Assembly (NCBI RefSeq): GCF_021378075.1
Contig: NZ_JAJUOS010000008.1
Span: 1 to 64,000 of the forward strand
Origin: Rhodobacter flavimaris
GTDB lineage: Bacteria > Pseudomonadota > Alphaproteobacteria > Rhodobacterales > Rhodobacteraceae
DNA length: 64,000 nt
Direction of reading: 5' to 3'
Shown here: positions 19,089 to 27,828 of the stretch, piece by piece
How the letters are laid out: each line of letters begins with the position of its first letter
Numbering within the stretch: position 1 is the stretch's first letter
Notes under the pieces: model-generated
The model's database searches: none
Told to the model about the DNA's origin: nothing
What the model saw: the letters and a program-made list of their open reading frames with translations, nothing else
Program-made: the position numbers and the translations under genes

Positions 19089-20357
19089 ATGTCGAGCATT
19101 CTGACGAACTCCAGCGCGATGGTGGCGCTGCAAACCCTCAAGGGCATCAACTCGGGTCTGGCCAAGACCCAGGCCGAAATCTCGACCGGCAAATCGATCG
19201 CCTCGGCCAAGGATAACGCGGCGATCTGGGCCATCTCGAAAGTGATGGAATCGGATGTGAAGGGCTTCTCGGGCATCTCCGACAGCCTTGCGCTTGGCGA
19301 ATCGACCGTCGCGGTGGCCCGTCAGGCCTCGGAGACGATCACCAACCTGCTCACCGACATGAAGGGCAAGATCGTCGCCGCGCAGGAATCGAACGTCGAT
19401 CGCGGCAAGATCCAGAACGACATCAACGCGCTCAAGGATCAGATCAACTCGGTCATCGGCGCGGCGCAGTTCAACGGCCTGAACCTGGTCGATGGCAGCA
19501 ATTCGAGCGTGAACGTGCTTTCCTCGCTCGACCGCACCGCGACCGGGGTGAATGCCGCGCATATTCAGGTGGATGCGCAGAACCTGTCGACCGGCGGCTA
19601 CACCGCCAAGGCGGTGTTCAGCTCGGCCAACGCCTCGACGACCAAGGATGTCGCCGCGGCCACGCTGGCCAAGGCGGATACCAGCGCCGTCTCGTTCACC
19701 CTCGACCGGACGATTACCTATGCCGAGGGCGACGCGATCTCGATGCGGATCGGCGATCAGGAGGTGCGCTACACTGTCAGCGCGGGTGATGCGGCGCAGA
19801 CCGCGACCGAGCAGTCGAACCGGATCCTTGCCGGGCTTGCCTCGGCGATCGATTCGCTCGGCATTGCCGACCTTGAGATCACCACCAGCGCGGCGGACGG
19901 CTCGAACGATGGCGCGATCACGCTGACGGTGACCGATACCGCAATCGACGGCCTTGCCACCGACACCCCGGCCGATGTGGTCGGGCTGGATCAGGATCTC
20001 AACATCACCGCGCAGTTCCATTCGGCGGGCGCGGGTGGTCTGTCGGCGCTGACCGGCCTTGATGTGACGACCAACACCGGGGCGACCGCGGCACTTGGCG
20101 CGATCGAATCGCTGATCGACACCGCCACCAATGCTGCGGCGAACTTCGGCTCGGTCGAGGGGCGCATCCAGACCCAGTCGGAATTCATCTCGAACCTTTC
20201 GGACGCGATGAAGACCGGGATCGGCTCGCTCGTCGATGCGGATATGGAAGAGGCCTCGGCCCGCCTTCAGGCGCTGCAAACCCAGCAGCAGCTTGGCATC
20301 CAGGCGCTGTCGATCGCCAACCAGCAGCCGCAGAACATCCTGTCGCTGTTCCGCTAA
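19089..20357 (+). CDS. fliC: flagellin
   Basis: The product is 422 residues from the ATG at 19089, preceded by GGAAGGA. It has the flagellin N-terminal D0/D1 coil (SSAMVALQTLKGINSGLAKT, then ISTGKSIASAKDNAAIWAIS) and C-terminal D0/D1 (GSLVDADMEEASARLQALQT, ending NILSLFR). The middle (about 165-350) is the variable surface domain, rich in Thr, Ala and Asp. It is the main filament subunit, exported through the flagellar type III gate. A strong terminator follows, so flaF and flbT downstream are probably read-through or separate transcripts. Confidence 0.97.
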   Translation: MSSILTNSSAMVALQTLKGINSGLAKTQAEISTGKSIASAKDNAAIWAISKVMESDVKGFSGISDSLALGESTVAVARQASETITNLLTDMKGKIVAAQESNVDRGKIQNDINALKDQINSVIGAAQFNGLNLVDGSNSSVNVLSSLDRTATGVNAAHIQVDAQNLSTGGYTAKAVFSSANASTTKDVAAATLAKADTSAVSFTLDRTITYAEGDAISMRIGDQEVRYTVSAGDAAQTATEQSNRILAGLASAIDSLGIADLEITTSAADGSNDGAITLTVTDTAIDGLATDTPADVVGLDQDLNITAQFHSAGAGGLSALTGLDVTTNTGATAALGAIESLIDTATNAAANFGSVEGRIQTQSEFISNLSDAMKTGIGSLVDADMEEASARLQALQTQQQLGIQALSIANQQPQNILSLFR

Positions 20358-20364
20358 GAATAAC

Positions 20365-20396
20365 GGGGGCGCCTGACACGGGCGCCCCCTTCTTCG
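20365..20396 (+). terminator. terminator after flagellin gene
   Basis: GGGGGCGCC (20365-20373), a 7-base loop and GGCGCCCCC (20381-20389) form a perfect 9-bp stem, followed by TTCTTC. It begins 8 bp past the fliC stop. Confidence 0.85.
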
Positions 20397-20442
20397 CGGC
20401 AAAGCCGCGTTCCGATGCATCCAGCCACAGGAAGGACTTCCC

Positions 20443-20823
20443 GTGTACGCAACGACTCTGGCCAAAACGGCCTATGGCAACCCCGCTCAGCCGACCCGCA
20501 CCCTGCGCGGCACTGAATATGAGCTGTTCGCCCGCATCACCCATAACCTCAAGCAATCGAGCGCGGGCGGACCAACGCAATTTGCAGCGCTTGCCGCGGC
20601 GCTTTATGAAAACCGCCGCCTCTGGACGACGCTGGCCGCCGATGTGGCCTCGCCAGACAATGGCTTGCCGTCCGAACTGCGCGCACGGCTTTTCTACCTG
20701 AACGAATTCACGCAGATCCACAGCCGCAAGGTGCTTGCGGGCGCGGCCTCGGCCGATGTCCTGATCGAGATCAACACCGCGATCATGCGCGGTCTGCGCC
20801 ATGAAGACGGGGCGGCAGCATGA
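20443..20823 (+). CDS. flaF: flagellar biosynthesis regulator FlaF
   Basis: The product is 126 residues from a GTG start, preceded by AGGAAGGA at good spacing. FlaF is an alphaproteobacterial protein needed for flagellin production and filament assembly. The family pattern is present: ELFARITHNL near the start, then YENRRLWTTLAADVA and LFYLNEFTQIHSRKVL. It is between flagellin and flbT, its usual place, and overlaps flbT by 4 bp (ATGA). Confidence 0.93.
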   Translation: MYATTLAKTAYGNPAQPTRTLRGTEYELFARITHNLKQSSAGGPTQFAALAAALYENRRLWTTLAADVASPDNGLPSELRARLFYLNEFTQIHSRKVLAGAASADVLIEINTAIMRGLRHEDGAAA

Positions 20824-21224
20824 GCGGCCTTGTCCTGAAACTCGCCCCGAAGGAGCGGGTGCTGATCAACGGCGCGGTGATCGAGAATGGCGAGCGGCGC
20901 TCGCGCCTCGCGATCATGACACCCAATGCGCATATCCTGCGCCTGCGCGATGCGATCCACCCTGAAGAGGTCAACACACCCGTGCGCCGCGTGTGCTACA
21001 TCGTGCAGCTGGTGCTGTCGGGGGACGCCGACCCGCAAGAGGCGCGGATGCAGCTTTTGCGCGGGATCGAGCAACTCAGCCAGGCGCTAACCGATCACGA
21101 CAGCCGGGCGCAACTGACTCTGGCCACCGAGGCGGTGCTTGAGGCGCAGTATTATCAGGCGCTCAAGGCCCTGCGCAGCCTGTTGCCGCGGGAGGCACGC
21201 ATGCTGGCGGCTGCCCGGGTATGA
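20820..21224 (+). CDS. flbT: flagellin mRNA regulator FlbT
   Basis: The product is 134 residues. In Caulobacter FlbT binds the flagellin mRNA leader and destabilises it until hook assembly is done. Family features are LVLKLAPKERVLINGAVIEN at the start and HILRLRDAIHPEEVNTPVRR in the middle. It overlaps flaF (ATGA) and the DUF1217 gene, so the three are co-translated. The hairpin-rich leader of fliC nearby is a plausible target. Confidence 0.93.
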   Translation: MSGLVLKLAPKERVLINGAVIENGERRSRLAIMTPNAHILRLRDAIHPEEVNTPVRRVCYIVQLVLSGDADPQEARMQLLRGIEQLSQALTDHDSRAQLTLATEAVLEAQYYQALKALRSLLPREARMLAAARV

Positions 21225-22039
21225 GTTACACGCCGGTCATACCCATGGGCGGTTACGCCGGCTGGAAGTTCCTTAACCGGACCATGGAGAAGCAGCAGGC
21301 GGCCTTCACGGCCTCGGCCCAGATCCAGCGCAACGAGGATTATTTCCGCGACAAGATAGGCTCGGTGACCACGGCGGCCGAGCTTGTCGCGGATCGGCGC
21401 CTGCTGTCCGTGGCACTTGGGGCCTTTGGCCTCGATGACGATATCAACAACCGCTATTTCATCCGGAAGGTGCTGGACGAGGGGTCGCTTGACGGCGATG
21501 CATTGGCCAACAAGCTGGCCGACAAACGCTATCTGGCCCTGACCAAGGCCTTCGGTTTCGGTGACTTCTCGACCCCGCGCACGGTGCTGAGCGACTTTCC
21601 CGACGAGATCGTGGCGCAATACGTCGAGCGCCAGTTCGAGATCGCGGTGGGCGAGGCGGATAGTTCGATGCGGCTTGCCCTGTCGCTGCGACGCGACCTG
21701 CCGGAACTGGCAACGCAGGGGTCGTCGGAAAAGACGAAGTGGTTCACCATCATCGGCTCGAATGCCATGAGCACGGTATTTCGCACCGCCCTGGGCCTGC
21801 CCGAGAGCGTCTCTTCCCTCGATGTCGATCAGAAGCTTGAGATCTATCGTAGCCGAACCCAACAAGTCTTCGGCTCATCCGATCCGGGCCAGTTCGCGCA
21901 GCCCGACCGGATCGAGGAACTGATCAAGACCTACCTTTTGCGGGCGGAACTAGGCGGCGGCGCAGCCGTAAGCTCCCAATCAATTGCGCTGCAATTGCTT
22001 GGCGCCTCGGCAGGATTGGGCCTGTCCATCCTGCTTTAG
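21221..22039 (+). CDS. DUF1217-family flagellar-cluster protein
   Basis: This 272-residue protein has one DUF1217 domain, with family features KQQAAFTASAQIQRNEDYFRD near 25-45, RRLLSVALGAFGLDDDINN near 65 and FIRKVLDEGSLDGDALANKL near 85. DUF1217 proteins are found in alphaproteobacterial flagellar clusters; their job is not established, though a secreted or filament-associated role has been suggested by context. The ATG overlaps the flbT stop by 4 bp. No signal peptide is visible. Confidence 0.8.
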   Translation: MSYTPVIPMGGYAGWKFLNRTMEKQQAAFTASAQIQRNEDYFRDKIGSVTTAAELVADRRLLSVALGAFGLDDDINNRYFIRKVLDEGSLDGDALANKLADKRYLALTKAFGFGDFSTPRTVLSDFPDEIVAQYVERQFEIAVGEADSSMRLALSLRRDLPELATQGSSEKTKWFTIIGSNAMSTVFRTALGLPESVSSLDVDQKLEIYRSRTQQVFGSSDPGQFAQPDRIEELIKTYLLRAELGGGAAVSSQSIALQLLGASAGLGLSILL

Positions 22040-22211
22040 GGCGGCGCTGCTTCGAATCTGATGCGCCTCGCGCCAAGTTGCGGCACTATTCCAAAGAATA
22101 GACCGCTAGCCTTCTGCCCAGATAGCCGCGGCGACCTGTCGAAGCTAGGATTTTCGGGTGCCGGGGATGCCCTGGCGCGGCGCGGCTGATTTGCTGCACC
22201 ACGAGGTGAGA

Positions 22212-22739
22212 ATGAATTTTGAGATGCGAATTGGTATGGGCGGCATTCTGAAAGCATTCGTGCTTTGCAGCCTGATGTGCGGGGGGGCATTTGCGGGAAC
22301 CCTGCCGACGCCGCAATCCGATATCCTACTGACCGTTGAAGGGGATATCGCCAATACCAATACCGAAGGCCGAGCCGAATTCGACATGGCGTTGCTGCAG
22401 ACGCTACCTACTGTGACGATCCGAACGAACACGATCTGGACTGAGGGCGTCCAGGAATTTCGTGGCGTCCAGCTTAGCGATCTGCTGGAGGCCGTGGGTG
22501 CGCAGGGCGACATGATCTACGCCACTGCCGTGAATGACTACGCGATCGAGATCCCCGTGACGGACGGAGTAGACGGGGGCCCGATCATCGCCTACCAACA
22601 GAACGGTCAAGAGATGTCCGTCCGGACACAGGGTCCGTTGTGGCTGGTGTATCCGTATGATTCGAACGCCGATTACCAAAGCGAGGTGATCTACTCGCGC
22701 AGCATCTGGCAACTGGTTCGGATGGAAATCACCGACTGA
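22212..22739 (+). CDS. secreted SUOX-fold protein lacking the molybdenum-ligand cysteine
   Basis: This 175-residue protein has a strong ribosome-binding site (GAGGTGAGA) and a signal peptide cut after AFA (residue 28). The mature part resembles the molybdopterin-binding fold of sulfite oxidase/YedY: IRTNTIWTEGVQEFRGVQLSDLL (67-92 region, given in part) and GPLWLVYPYD (141-150). In active enzymes a cysteine follows the Arg at the position of T72; here it is Thr, and the mature protein has no cysteine at all. It therefore cannot ligate molybdenum in the known way and is probably a binding protein. It lies 35 bp before a histidine kinase gene with a large periplasmic domain, suggesting a sensor partner. 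Confidence 0.7.
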   Translation: MNFEMRIGMGGILKAFVLCSLMCGGAFAGTLPTPQSDILLTVEGDIANTNTEGRAEFDMALLQTLPTVTIRTNTIWTEGVQEFRGVQLSDLLEAVGAQGDMIYATAVNDYAIEIPVTDGVDGGPIIAYQQNGQEMSVRTQGPLWLVYPYDSNADYQSEVIYSRSIWQLVRMEITD

Positions 22740-22774
22740 CAGAACACAGGAAAAGATAGCCGAAAACCACTGTT

Positions 22775-25339
22775 TTGACTCACGGAACAGAAAAACCAAC
22801 AAGCTATCTCAGAGAGCTCAGGGGAATCACACTTCTCCTGGCTCTCGCCATTTTTCTGACGCCCATTCTGTATCTGGCGCGCGATGTGAAAAGCCAGCTT
22901 GAGCTGCTGGCGGCCTCAAGATCGGACAACGTTCAATGGTCGCTCTCGCAGGTCGAGCTGGAGTATTATCGCTACGAAAACAACCTGCTGATGGCGCTGG
23001 AAATGCCCGACGGAACGCTGGATGAGCTGCGCCGGTCATTCGACATTTTCTACAGCCGCATCCAGATCGTGAAGCGTGGCGACATCTATTCGTCGATCCA
23101 TGGCGAACCCCAGATTGCCGAGGCGCTGACTTCGGTCACCACCTATCTGGACTCGACCGCGCGCCTTATGGATGGTGACGATCCGGCGCTTGTGGCGGCC
23201 CTGCCCGAGCTTCTGACCCATGCGCAAACCCTGCGCGCGCAGCTGCGGGCGATTTCGCTGCGCGGCATCATGGTTTTTGCCGCGCGGTCCGATGCGCAGC
23301 GCGAGGATATCTCGCAGACGCTGCTGCGGCTTGCGGCGGGCACGCTGTTCCTGATCTTCACGCTGACCGCGCTGCTGCTGTGGCTGATCCATCTGTTCCG
23401 GCTGAATGCACGGCGCGAACAGCAGCTCAAGCGCTCCAGCCAACAGACCGAGGCGATCGTGGCAACGTCGCTCGATGCGGTCATCGTGGCCAATCGCAGC
23501 GGTCAGGTGATCGAATTCAACGGCGCCGCGGAAAAGATCTTTGGCTATGCACGGGCCGAGGCAATCGGCCAGCCGATGCATGAGTTGATCATCCCCGACG
23601 GTCTGCGCGCACAGCATCTGGAAGCCATGCGGCGCTACCTGAGCACGGGCGAAAAGCACTATCTTGGCGCGGGACGGATCCGGCTACAGGCCAAGCGCAA
23701 ATCGGGCGCGGTTTTTCCTGTCGAGGTCTCGGTCTCTTCGGTGCTGGCGGGCAAGGATGAGATCTTCGTCTCTTATATTCGCGACATCACCAAGAGCCTC
23801 GAACGCGAGGAGGCCCTGCAAAAGGCCCGCGACGACGCGCTGGTGGGTGAGCGGGCCAAGACGCAATTCCTTGCGGTGATGAGCCATGAGATGCGCACCC
23901 CCTTGAACGGCCTGCTGGGGACGCTGGAGCTGATGGACGATACCGCGCTGACGCCACAGCAGCGCAAATATCTCGACACGATGCGCGTCTCGGGGCGCCT
24001 GTTGCTGCACCATGTGAACGACGTGCTCCAGATTTCGCGCTCGGATTCGGGCTCTGAGACCCTGTCCGAAACGCCTTTCGAAATTGACACCACCGTCGCC
24101 GAGATCGTCGAGTCGCAGCGCGCTCTGGCGCATCGCAACGGCAACATCATTCGGACAGAGCGGATCGGAACTTTGCCGCGTTCCGTCTCGGGGGATGAAC
24201 GCAAGCTGCGCCAGATCCTGCTGAACCTGGTCGGCAATGCGGTGAAATTCACGAAAGACGGCGCAATCACCATCGAGATCGAGCGGGTCGGTCAGGTGCA
24301 AGACGTCGCCATGATCGAGTTTCGCGTGATCGACACCGGCATCGGCATCGCCGAGGCCGACCTGACCCGTATCTTCGACGATTTCGTGACGCTGGACACG
24401 ACCTACGGCCGCCGCGCCGAGGGGACGGGCCTGGGCCTGGGCATCGCGCGCCGCTACGCCGAGACCATGGGCGGCGAGGTCGGCGTAGAAAGCGAAGAGG
24501 GCGAGGGCTGCGCCTTCTGGCTGCGCGTGCCGCTGACCGAGGTGGCCGACGCCGTCGCATCCGAACAGGCAGATGAGCCGGTGACGCAGCTCGCGACCAA
24601 GCCGCTCGACATCCTCATCGTCGAGGATAACGAGATCAACCGCTTCGTCCTGCGCGAGATGCTGCTCAAGATGGGCCACCGCGTGATCGAGGCGCATAAC
24701 GGGCGCGACGGTGTCGAGGAGGCCGCCTATCGCCATTACGACGTGATTTTCATGGATATCTCGATGCCGCAGATGGACGGGTTCGAGGCCACGCGCGCGA
24801 TCCGTTCGGGCAGCGGCCCCTCGCGCGCGACGCGCATCGTTGCCGTGACCGCCCATGCCCTGCCAAGCGAAGTCGCACAGTTCGAAGCGGCGGGCATGAA
24901 TGACTGGATCATCAAACCGGTCAGCGGGCAAAAACTGCGCGCCCTTTTCGGCGCGTTGCCCACGGCCACGGCACGCGGCAAGGTCCCCAGCTCCGCGCCA
25001 CGACTGCTGGACCACGATGCCTTGCAGGAATTGCGTGAAAGTCTGCCCCCGGGCAGTTTCATCAAGCTGCTCAAGAGCTTCATCGTCGAAACCGATATCG
25101 CCGTCGCAACCCTGACCGGTCGTGTCGCGACCACCGCGACACCAGAGGCGCTATCGCTGATCCATCAGACTGCCGGCGCCTGCGGCACCTTCGGCGCCGA
25201 GCGCCTGCGCAAGGCCCTGAGCAGCATCGAGGCGCGCTGCAAGGGCGGCGAGACGGTCGAGATTGACGGCAAGCTGATCCCGATCTGGGATGAGACGCGC
25301 ACGGCCCTGAAAGCACTGCTGGAAGACGCGACGGCCTGA
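22775..25339 (+). CDS. hybrid sensor histidine kinase (PAS-HisKA-HATPase-REC-Hpt)
   Basis: The product is 854 residues from a TTG; no ATG occurs in frame until well past the first membrane helix, so a non-ATG start is needed. Order: membrane helix 16-34, periplasmic domain 35-184, membrane helix 185-207, PAS 222-340, HisKA with H371 (AVMSHEMRTPLNG), HATPase with N-box near 484-488 and G-boxes DTGIGI (520) and GTGLGLGIARRYAE (550), receiver with D661 (VIFMDISMPQMDG), and an Hpt-like end with H797 (LIHQTAGACG). It is a membrane phosphorelay kinase. The neighbours (secreted SUOX-fold protein, LuxR-type regulator, flagellar genes) suggest it links a periplasmic signal to motility. Confidence 0.88.
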   Translation: MTHGTEKPTSYLRELRGITLLLALAIFLTPILYLARDVKSQLELLAASRSDNVQWSLSQVELEYYRYENNLLMALEMPDGTLDELRRSFDIFYSRIQIVKRGDIYSSIHGEPQIAEALTSVTTYLDSTARLMDGDDPALVAALPELLTHAQTLRAQLRAISLRGIMVFAARSDAQREDISQTLLRLAAGTLFLIFTLTALLLWLIHLFRLNARREQQLKRSSQQTEAIVATSLDAVIVANRSGQVIEFNGAAEKIFGYARAEAIGQPMHELIIPDGLRAQHLEAMRRYLSTGEKHYLGAGRIRLQAKRKSGAVFPVEVSVSSVLAGKDEIFVSYIRDITKSLEREEALQKARDDALVGERAKTQFLAVMSHEMRTPLNGLLGTLELMDDTALTPQQRKYLDTMRVSGRLLLHHVNDVLQISRSDSGSETLSETPFEIDTTVAEIVESQRALAHRNGNIIRTERIGTLPRSVSGDERKLRQILLNLVGNAVKFTKDGAITIEIERVGQVQDVAMIEFRVIDTGIGIAEADLTRIFDDFVTLDTTYGRRAEGTGLGLGIARRYAETMGGEVGVESEEGEGCAFWLRVPLTEVADAVASEQADEPVTQLATKPLDILIVEDNEINRFVLREMLLKMGHRVIEAHNGRDGVEEAAYRHYDVIFMDISMPQMDGFEATRAIRSGSGPSRATRIVAVTAHALPSEVAQFEAAGMNDWIIKPVSGQKLRALFGALPTATARGKVPSSAPRLLDHDALQELRESLPPGSFIKLLKSFIVETDIAVATLTGRVATTATPEALSLIHQTAGACGTFGAERLRKALSSIEARCKGGETVEIDGKLIPIWDETRTALKALLEDATA

Positions 25340-25346
25340 GCCGCCC

Positions 25347-25964
25347 TTAGTGGAAATGGGCTTCCTTGGCGATGATCGCCGCCTGCGTGCGGTTGCGCGC
25401 GCCGATCTTGCGGCACAGCGTCTTGACGTGCAGCTTTACGGTCACTTCCTGGATGCCCATGTCGCGCGCGATTTCCTTGTTCGACTGCCCGCGCAAGAGC
25501 CCGCGCATGACCTCGCCTTCGCGCTCGGTCAGTTGCTTGGCCAGCTCTGTCTTGTCGTCGTCCTCGTCGCCCGCAAGGAACTCGAAGGGCGCGTAGACCT
25601 CACCCGAGGCCATGAAGCGCACCGCATTGATAAGGGATTTCGCCGAAAGGCTCTTGGGCAGGAAACCCGCAGCGCCAAGCGCCAGCGCCTCATTCGCAAC
25701 ATGGCGCGTCGCGGTGCCGGAGATCAGACCCACCGGGCGCCCGCCATTGGCGCGCATCGCCTCTTGCAAGCCGTTCAGACCGTTCATGCCATGCATCGTG
25801 TAATCCAGCAGCACCAGATCGAAACCGCCGTGATCGACGGTCTTCTTCAGCGCACTGGGCATGTCCTTCGCGACTTCGGTCTGAATATCCTGTTCGTTCT
25901 CAAGATATGCCGCGATCGAGTCGCGTACCATTTCATGATCGTCGGCGATCAGGACCGTGATCAT
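25347..25964 (-). CDS. LuxR/NarL-type response regulator
   Basis: The product is 205 residues from the ATG at 25964 (AAGAGG upstream); an upstream extension in the same frame is not family-like. The receiver domain has acidic DD at 8-9 and phospho-acceptor D54 (LVLLDYTM). The C-terminal helix-turn-helix (about 140-200) has LTEREGEVMRGLLRGQSNKE and the recognition segment VTVKLHVKTLCRKIGARNR. It is convergent with the hybrid kinase gene (7 bp between stops) and is the obvious output partner, perhaps through the kinase's Hpt domain. Targets are unknown; flanking flagellar genes are candidates. Confidence 0.88.
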   Translation of the reverse strand: MITVLIADDHEMVRDSIAAYLENEQDIQTEVAKDMPSALKKTVDHGGFDLVLLDYTMHGMNGLNGLQEAMRANGGRPVGLISGTATRHVANEALALGAAGFLPKSLSAKSLINAVRFMASGEVYAPFEFLAGDEDDDKTELAKQLTEREGEVMRGLLRGQSNKEIARDMGIQEVTVKLHVKTLCRKIGARNRTQAAIIAKEAHFH

Positions 25965-26048
25965 TGTAATGCCTCTTGGATCAAATGACTTGTCTACCAA
26001 ACGATATAATACGTTGCGGAAACGCGCGACCAAAAATCTTAACGAACT

Positions 26049-27365
26049 CTACCGTTGTATCAAAATCCCCGACAAGGTGCGAAAGCTGGCCTGAATATCG
26101 GCTGGCTCATCTTGCGAGATGAACCCGTCGAGCGCGGGCCAGAGCGCGATCGCCCGGTCCACCAGCGCGTCCGAGCCCTGCGCATAAAGCCCCGCCTGCA
26201 CCATCATCTCGGCGCGGTCATAAGTGCCCAGCAAGCGCCGCGCCGTGCCGATCAGATCGTTCTCCTCGGCGCTTGCCGCATCCGGCAAGGAGCGCGAGAC
26301 CGACCGCAACAGATCGATCGCAGGAAAGCGCCCGCGTTCAGCGATCCCGCGATCCAGCACGACATGCCCGTCCAGCACGCCGCGCAGGATGTCGGCCACC
26401 GGCTCGTCCATATCCGAGCCCGCGACAAGCACACTGAAGATCGCGGTAATGTCACCCGTGCCCTCCGGCCCCGGACCCGCGCGTTCGGCCAGCGCCATGA
26501 TCTGATGCGAGGTCGAGGGCGGGAAGCCCCGCAGGCTAGGCGGTTCGCCCCCGGCCAGGGCGACCTCGCGATGCGCCTCGGCGAAGCGGGTGACGCTGTC
26601 GGCCAGAAACAGCACATGCCGCCCCTGATCGCGGAAATGCTCGGCCACGGCCATCGCGCTCCAGGCGCAGCGGCGGCGCACGAGGGGCGACTGATCCGAG
26701 GTCGCCGCGACGACGACCGAGCGCGCCATCCCCTCGGGGCCAAGAACGCCCTCGACGAATTCGCGCAGCTCGCGTCCGCGTTCACCCACCAGGGCGATGA
26801 CCACGACATCGGCACGCACACCGCGCGCGAGCTTTCCAAGCAGCGAGGATTTCCCCACGCCCGAGCCTGCGAAAAGCCCGACACGCTGGCCGCGCACCAG
26901 CGGCAGAAGCGTGTTGAACACCGCCAGCCCGGTCTCGAGCCGCTCGCCAAGACGCCGCCGTTGGGCGGCTGGCGGCGGCGGGGCGCGCAGTGCGCGTTCA
27001 TGCTTGCCGCGCGCCAGCGGCCTGCCATCAAGCGGGCGCCCGAAAGGATCGACGATCCGCCCGACCCAGCTGTCATCCGGCGCAAGCCCCGCCTGCCCCA
27101 TCAGCTCGACCCGGTCACCGATCGCCAGCCCCTCGGCCCCGCCATCGGCCAGAAGCGTAACGATCTGCGGCCGCAGCGCCAGAACCTCGGCCCCGACCAC
27201 GCGGCCCTGACACCAGATCCGCGCGCGATCCCCAAGCGCCGCATGCGCCGTGAGGCCCGACACCTCGATCATGCCCCGCCCAACCTCGCACACGCGCCCA
27301 ACCGGGCGGGCCACGACAAGATCCGAGATCTCGGCCTGCAAGGGTTCAAACCCGATGAATGCCAT
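26049..27365 (-). CDS. fliI: flagellum-specific ATPase FliI
   Basis: The product is 438 residues, the family length. FliI is the hexameric ATPase of the flagellar type III export apparatus. Walker A is GSGVGKSSL at 167-175; the F1-beta-like VGERGRELREF follows near 192, and HVLFLADSVTRFAEAHREVA carries the Walker B region. FliH, its usual regulator, is not found nearby. The gene is divergent from flgB across a gap of 80 bp that holds a TTAA-N7-TTGA CtrA-like pair. Confidence 0.95.
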   Translation of the reverse strand: MAFIGFEPLQAEISDLVVARPVGRVCEVGRGMIEVSGLTAHAALGDRARIWCQGRVVGAEVLALRPQIVTLLADGGAEGLAIGDRVELMGQAGLAPDDSWVGRIVDPFGRPLDGRPLARGKHERALRAPPPPAAQRRRLGERLETGLAVFNTLLPLVRGQRVGLFAGSGVGKSSLLGKLARGVRADVVVIALVGERGRELREFVEGVLGPEGMARSVVVAATSDQSPLVRRRCAWSAMAVAEHFRDQGRHVLFLADSVTRFAEAHREVALAGGEPPSLRGFPPSTSHQIMALAERAGPGPEGTGDITAIFSVLVAGSDMDEPVADILRGVLDGHVVLDRGIAERGRFPAIDLLRSVSRSLPDAASAEENDLIGTARRLLGTYDRAEMMVQAGLYAQGSDALVDRAIALWPALDGFISQDEPADIQASFRTLSGILIQR

Positions 27366-27409
27366 TCTGGCCTCCCTGCTGCATGAAACGGTTTCTAAAC
27401 GATTCGCTC

Positions 27410-27424
27410 TTAAGCCTTGGTTGA
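27410..27424. promoter_or_regulatory. CtrA-like site between fliI and flgB
   Basis: TTAA (27410-27413), seven bases, TTGA (27421-27424): one mismatch to TTAA-N7-TTAA with exact spacing. It lies in the divergent fliI/flgB promoter region, 22 bp before the flgB ATG. CtrA controls early flagellar genes in many alphaproteobacteria; binding here is inference. Confidence 0.4.
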
Positions 27425-27445
27425 TAGCTCGGAGGAGAAGCCCCG

Positions 27446-27826
27446 ATGTTCGACAGGCTCGAAATCATGCAGATGGCCCAGTCCATGGCGCGCCACGCGG
27501 CGCTGCGCCAGACCGCCGTCACGCAGAACATCGCCAATGCCGATACGCCCGGATACCGGGCGCGCGATGCGGCATCCTTTGCACAAACCTACGCGGTCGA
27601 TGACGCCGTCGCCCTGCGTCAGAGCCGGGCGGGCCATCTGGGCGCCGAGGTCTCGGCCAGCGCAAAACTGCTGGTTCAGGACGGCACGCCTTCGCCCAAC
27701 GGAAACTCGGTCTCGCTGGAGGAAGAGATGGTGCGCGGTGTCGATATCCGGCGCGAACACGATCTGGCGCTGAGCATCTATAAAAGCTCGCTCGGCATTT
27801 TGCGCAGCTCTCTGGGCCGGAGTTGA
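27446..27826 (+). CDS. flgB: flagellar proximal rod protein FlgB
   Basis: The product is 126 residues, preceded by GGAGGAG. FlgB is a rod subunit at the base of the flagellum. The shared rod-protein N-terminus is present (ALRQTAVTQNIANADTPGYR at about 26-45), with the C-terminal segment DIRREHDLALSIYKSSLGIL. It opens a nine-gene plus-strand operon (flgB to fliL). Confidence 0.94.
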   Translation: MFDRLEIMQMAQSMARHAALRQTAVTQNIANADTPGYRARDAASFAQTYAVDDAVALRQSRAGHLGAEVSASAKLLVQDGTPSPNGNSVSLEEEMVRGVDIRREHDLALSIYKSSLGILRSSLGRS

Positions 27827-27828
27827 GC

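Noticed and set aside
19014..20465. Minus-strand open frame opposite fliC
   Set aside because: Antisense of flagellin; Arg/His-rich and without a family match.
22086..22101. CTATTC-caaa-GAATAG palindrome before the SUOX-fold gene as another copy of the coding-region motif
   Set aside because: Only the GAATAG core matches and the site is intergenic; it may be an operator but similarity is too short to call.
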